Shown: piece after piece, positions 60,625 through 64,000 of the stretch
Numbering within the stretch: position 1 is the first letter of the stretch
Layout: each line of letters opens with the position of its first letter
From: Gammaproteobacteria bacterium
GTDB lineage: Bacteria > Pseudomonadota > Gammaproteobacteria > Steroidobacterales > Steroidobacteraceae
NCBI GenBank assembly: GCA_024642505.1
Contig: JAHEAZ010000008.1
Coordinates: forward strand, 1 to 64,000
Direction of reading: 5' to 3'
DNA length: 64,000 nucleotides
Program-made: the position numbers and the translations under genes
The notes under the pieces: generated by a model
Databases searched by the model: none
The model's input: only the letters and a program-made list of their open reading frames with translations
Told to the model about the DNA's origin: nothing

Positions 60625-61946
60625 ACGAGCGAGCTGGCGCGATCTTTTCTCGTGAGCAGTGGCAGGAACGTGGTGGCACCTGGATCGCCGGAGCCGCCGT
60701 CGGCGCTGCTGCAGTCGGTTATGCCTGGTTGGTGGATGCCGCCACCCAGCTCATGCACGCCGGCCTGGGCCTGTCACTATGGTTGCCGCTTGCGGTTACG
60801 CCGCTGGCGTTCGCAGCGATCGCGGCGGTGACCAGCCGGTACTTCCCGGCAGCCGCAGGCAGCGGCATACCGAATGCGATGGCGGCCTTGCGAGCGCAGT
60901 CGACCGTAACAGTTGAGCGCCTGCTGGACCTGCGGATGATTGCCGCCCGAATCGTGTTGTCTTCGGCGGCGGTACTCTGCGGCGCGTCGGTCGGCCGCGA
61001 AGGACCGACGGTTCACGTGGGCGCAGCCATCGCATATCGTTTCGGCCGGTCAATGCCGGGTCACTCGGAGCCGTCGCGCCGACGCGCGCTTATCCTTGCG
61101 GGCGGAGCCGCGGGCATCGCGGCTGCGTTCAACACGCCGCTGGCAGGCATCGTTTTCGCCATCGAGGAGCTTGCCCGCTCCTATGAAGCGCGCGCCAGCG
61201 GCACGACGCTGGTCGCGGTGCTGATTGCCGGCGTGGTATCGCTGGCGATAGTTGGCGACTACACCTACTTCGGCCATCCGGAGCTGACGACGACGCCCCG
61301 CATGCTCCTGTTCCCTGCCGCAGTGGTTGGACTTGGCGGCGGACTGCTGGGTGGGGCCTTTGCGCGCGGATTGCTGTCAATGAGCGCCGAAGCGAGCGTG
61401 CTTGCTGGCTGGCGGCGCAGCCGGCCGGTGATCTTCGCACTGGCCTGTGGGCTGGTCGTCGCCCTCGCGGGTCTGCTGTCGGGAGGATCGGCGCTGGGTA
61501 CCGGCTATGAGCCGGCGCGCGCGATCCTGGAGGGCGGCACCACCTCGCTTGCCTTCGTGCCGGCCAAGTTCCTGGCGACCCTCAGTTCGATGCTGGCCGG
61601 AATTCCCGGCGGGCTGTTCGCTCCGTCGCTGGCCATCGGCGCGGGGCTCGGCCAGCTGGCCGGCAACCTGCCCGGCCTGACGGATGTCCCGGGGTTGGCG
61701 GTGATCGGTACCTGCGCCTACCTCACCGGAGCGACCCAGGCGCCGATGACGGCATTCATCATTGTCATGGAGATGACCGGGCTGCACGAGCTGGTGCTTC
61801 CCCTCATGGTAGCTGCACTGGTCTCGGCTGGCGCGTCGCGACTGATCAGCGGGTCGCTCTACCATGGGCTAGCCCAGCGCCTGGTCGAGGATCAGAGAGC
61901 GGCAGTACCGCAGCAGCAGGGGGAACGGCCGGTATCAGGCGGTTAG
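60621..61946 (+). CDS. ClC-family chloride channel/antiporter
   Basis: The 441-residue product has the ClC selectivity motifs GSGIP (80-84), GREGP (125-129) with gating Glu127, and GLFAP (331-335). A Glu at the position of ClC-ec1 Glu203 (IEEL, 181-184) favours a H+/Cl- antiporter over a channel. It begins with ATGA overlap behind the BtuF-like gene and converges with purC with a 12-bp overlap. Confidence 0.92.
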   Translation: MNERAGAIFSREQWQERGGTWIAGAAVGAAAVGYAWLVDAATQLMHAGLGLSLWLPLAVTPLAFAAIAAVTSRYFPAAAGSGIPNAMAALRAQSTVTVERLLDLRMIAARIVLSSAAVLCGASVGREGPTVHVGAAIAYRFGRSMPGHSEPSRRRALILAGGAAGIAAAFNTPLAGIVFAIEELARSYEARASGTTLVAVLIAGVVSLAIVGDYTYFGHPELTTTPRMLLFPAAVVGLGGGLLGGAFARGLLSMSAEASVLAGWRRSRPVIFALACGLVVALAGLLSGGSALGTGYEPARAILEGGTTSLAFVPAKFLATLSSMLAGIPGGLFAPSLAIGAGLGQLAGNLPGLTDVPGLAVIGTCAYLTGATQAPMTAFIIVMEMTGLHELVLPLMVAALVSAGASRLISGSLYHGLAQRLVEDQRAAVPQQQGERPVSGG

Positions 61947-62822
61947 GCGGCGCAGCGCCTCGGCGTACTTGGCCGCGGTGCGCTCTATGACATGCGGCGG
62001 TAGCCGCGGGCCCGGCGCCTTCTTGTCCCAGTCGAGCGTTTCCAGGTAGTCGCGGACGTACTGCTTGTCGAACGAAGGGGGGCTCGACCCCGGCTTCCAG
62101 GTGTCGACCGGCCAGAATCGCGAGGAATCTGGCGTCACTGCCTCATCCATCAACACGATCTGTCCAGCCTCGTTAAGACCGAACTCAAACTTGGTGTCGG
62201 CGATGATGAGGCCGCGCCCGAGCGCGTATTCCGCCGCGAACGCATAGAGCGCCAGGGACAGTTGACGAACCTGAATGGCGATGCCTTCGCCCAGAATGGT
62301 GGCCACCTCCGCGAAGCTCACATTCTCGTCGTGCGCCCCGGCGGCGGCCTTGCTGGAGGGCGTGAACAGCGGCTGTGGCAGCTTGTCGGCCATGACCAGA
62401 CCCGACGGCAGCGCAATACCGCAGATGGCACGGCGCTGCTGGTAATCCTTCCAGCCCGAGCCAATCAGGTAGCCTCGAACGACGGCCTCGACCGGCAGCG
62501 GCTGGAGCCGCTTGACGACCACGGCACGACCCTTGAGCATCGCCAGTTCCTCCCGGTCGTGGACGAACGCGTCGAGCGTGTAGTCCGTGAGATGGTTCGG
62601 GACGATGTGCCGGGTCCTTTCGAACCAGAAATTGGAGATCTGCGTCAGTACCCGTCCCTTGCCGGGAATCGGGTCCGGGAGCACCACATCGAAGGCCGAC
62701 AACCGGTCGGTTGCGACAATCATCATGTGGGTGGCGTCGAGCGCATAGATGTCCCTGACCTTTCCCTGATGGATGCGCTGCAATCCCTTCAGTTGGGTCT
62801 CGAAAACCGTATCCGGGTTCAT
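61935..62822 (-). CDS. purC: SAICAR synthase
   Basis: PurC joins aspartate to CAIR in purine synthesis. The 295-residue product starts MNPDTVFETQLKGLQRIHQGKVRDIY, with RLSAFDVVLPDPIPGKGR, the ATP region VVVKRLQPLPVEAVVRGYLIGSG, and DTKFEFGL. The start at 62822 has AGGA about 10 nt upstream; an upstream open frame extends to 63083. Larger than E. coli PurC (237), it resembles the longer class. Confidence 0.95.
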   Translation of the reverse strand: MNPDTVFETQLKGLQRIHQGKVRDIYALDATHMMIVATDRLSAFDVVLPDPIPGKGRVLTQISNFWFERTRHIVPNHLTDYTLDAFVHDREELAMLKGRAVVVKRLQPLPVEAVVRGYLIGSGWKDYQQRRAICGIALPSGLVMADKLPQPLFTPSSKAAAGAHDENVSFAEVATILGEGIAIQVRQLSLALYAFAAEYALGRGLIIADTKFEFGLNEAGQIVLMDEAVTPDSSRFWPVDTWKPGSSPPSFDKQYVRDYLETLDWDKKAPGPRLPPHVIERTAAKYAEALRRLTA

Positions 62823-62948
62823 GGCGGGATTCCTGTCAGGCATCCGGCGGAAAGGCGAAGCCTTGATAACATACGCCCGCTGTGCAGGCTGGGGCGCCGA
62901 AGGCTGCGGATTGTTGCAGTCCGCATGAGAGTTGGTCAAGGAACAGGC

Positions 62949-63785
62949 ATGAAGTGGATCGGCAAGGCCGTGGGTGCTGTGCTGGGGCTGGCGACTGGTC
63001 TTGGCCCGGTGGGCGCGGCCATCGGACTGGTGATTGGTCACGCCTACGACGAGCGCATGGAATCGGACGACGGCGCGAGGCACGGCGCTGACCTTGCTGC
63101 TGTGCGTTCCGTGTTCTTTCGCAATTCATTCAAGGTCATGGGTTTTGTCGCCAAGGCCGACGGCCGCGTGTCTGAGCGTGAGATTGCTGCAGCACGCGAA
63201 ATCTTCCGGCAATTCCGGCTTGACGAGCTACAGCGACGTGAGGCGATCGACTGTTTTACGGCCGGCAAGGCGCCGGGATTCAGCCTCGATGACGCACTCG
63301 ACGAACTCGTGCACGTATGTGGAGGCCGGCGCGATCTGCTGCGGATGTTTCTGGAGGTTGAAATGCGTGCCGCGCTGCTCGGCAACGGCATGCAGGGTCC
63401 GACGCGGAGCCTGCTGATGCACATCTGCCGGCGGCTGGGTGTTTCCGGCCTGGAATTCGCCCACCTCGAGGCGCTGCTACGCCTGCAGGGTTACGGAGCC
63501 GCATACGCTGGCGCGGGTCCCGGTGCCGGCGGCCATTGGCAGGGCGAAGCCCGCACTTCGCCGCGCGCCGAGCCGCTCAGCGAGGCTTATGAAGTGCTCG
63601 AGGTTCCGGACAGCGCTACGGATGCCGAAGTCAAGCGCGCGTACCGCCGGCAGATGAGCCAGAATCACCCCGACAAGCTCGTATCTCGCGGGCTACCCGA
63701 GTCGATGCTGGAAATCGCCAAGCAGAAGACCCAGACAATCCAGGCAGCCTACGAAAAGATACGTGTTGCGCGCGGCATGCGCTAA
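62949..63785 (+). CDS. djlA: Co-chaperone DjlA (TerB + DnaJ)
   Basis: The 278-residue product has an N-terminal membrane segment ([23 protein letters not shown], about residues 8-30), a TerB-type helical domain (about 50-180), and a C-terminal J domain with HPD at 240-242. DjlA stimulates DnaK at the inner membrane. The start at 62949 ([10 protein letters not shown]) is set by family; the open frame upstream overlaps purC. Confidence 0.93.
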   Translation: MKWIGKAVGAVLGLATGLGPVGAAIGLVIGHAYDERMESDDGARHGADLAAVRSVFFRNSFKVMGFVAKADGRVSEREIAAAREIFRQFRLDELQRREAIDCFTAGKAPGFSLDDALDELVHVCGGRRDLLRMFLEVEMRAALLGNGMQGPTRSLLMHICRRLGVSGLEFAHLEALLRLQGYGAAYAGAGPGAGGHWQGEARTSPRAEPLSEAYEVLEVPDSATDAEVKRAYRRQMSQNHPDKLVSRGLPESMLEIAKQKTQTIQAAYEKIRVARGMR

Positions 63786-63885
63786 CGACAGGTACCACGG
63801 GTCCGGTCGGATTGTGGATGGCCCGGCTGCGGCGATTGGTCGGCTCGGTTACATTATTGGCAGCCACGCTCCGAGGAAATCTGCC

Positions 63886-64000
63886 ATGCAACCCGCGGTC
63901 ATCGCCCCGTCGATTCTTTCCGCCAACTTTGCCCGGCTTGGAGAGGAGGTCGATGCCGTGCTGATGGCCGGCGCCGACTGGGTTCATTTCGACGTCATGG
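63886..64000 (+). CDS. rpe: Ribulose-phosphate 3-epimerase, N-terminal start (partial)
   Basis: The frame runs off the window and begins [20 protein letters not shown], the Rpe N-terminus (TIM barrel; interconverts ribulose-5-P and xylulose-5-P), through the WVHFDVM segment with a metal-binding His and Asp. The ATG at 63886 follows GAGGAAAT. Confidence 0.93.
   Translation, partial: MQPAVIAPSILSANFARLGEEVDAVLMAGADWVHFDVM

Overview
The window is a GC-rich, gene-dense bacterial chromosome segment with no mobile elements, CRISPR arrays, rRNA or tRNA genes that I can see. Gene content and order point to a gammaproteobacterium: tuf followed by S10-spc-alpha ribosomal genes; miaB-phoH-ybeY-corC-lnt; leuS-lptE-holA-nadD-rsfS-rlmH; maf-rng-yhdP-nit-tldD; and darP divergent from pmbA. 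The high GC, the gene order (not that of enterics) and the TonB receptor/Lrp accessory cassette suggest a free-living, non-enteric lineage (Xanthomonadales, Steroidobacterales or Nevskiales are guesses). The sequence does not settle the family.

Layout. 1-14202: end of tuf, rpsJ, then the ribosomal run rplC to rplQ including secY and rpoA. It has internal promoters before rplC and rpsM and a terminator after rplQ. 14388-19615: mscL, pepQ, an Ala-rich lipoprotein, a GNAT acetyltransferase, a gamma-glutamyltransferase-like gene and a PCu(A)C copper chaperone. 19654-26237: uvrA divergent from ssb, then a membrane PAS-GGDEF-EAL protein. 26365-31528: miaB, phoH, ybeY, corC, lnt. 31498-37675: the main accessory block, in which a TonB receptor, a two-domain cupin and an MFS transporter are transcribed leftward, divergently from an Lrp-family regulator that overlaps a glyoxalase-like gene. 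37726-44766: leuS to rlmH, interrupted by an opposite-strand prolyl aminopeptidase. 44860-53398: maf, rng, yhdP, nit, tldD and a small membrane protein. 53431-64000: an AAA-FHA fusion, purK-purE, darP/pmbA, a YihY-family protein, a signal-less BtuF-like protein coupled to a ClC channel, purC, djlA and the start of rpe.

How the genes work together. Most of the window is core machinery: translation, tRNA charging and modification, ribosome maturation, purine synthesis, DNA repair and envelope assembly. Many neighbours share ATGA or similar short overlaps, implying translational coupling. The best candidate for something undescribed is the 31.5-37.7 kb block, which looks like a self-contained uptake-and-processing unit under a local Lrp-type regulator. 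Its substrate cannot be read from sequence. Other points worth a look are a promoter plus attenuator-like leader between rpsJ and rplC, a perfect 23-bp inverted repeat inside darP, the AAA-FHA fusion, and the BtuF-like/ClC pair. No gap between genes exceeds 300 bases; the largest (36063-36330, 16161-16414, 22513-22765, 449-684) are described as features or findings.
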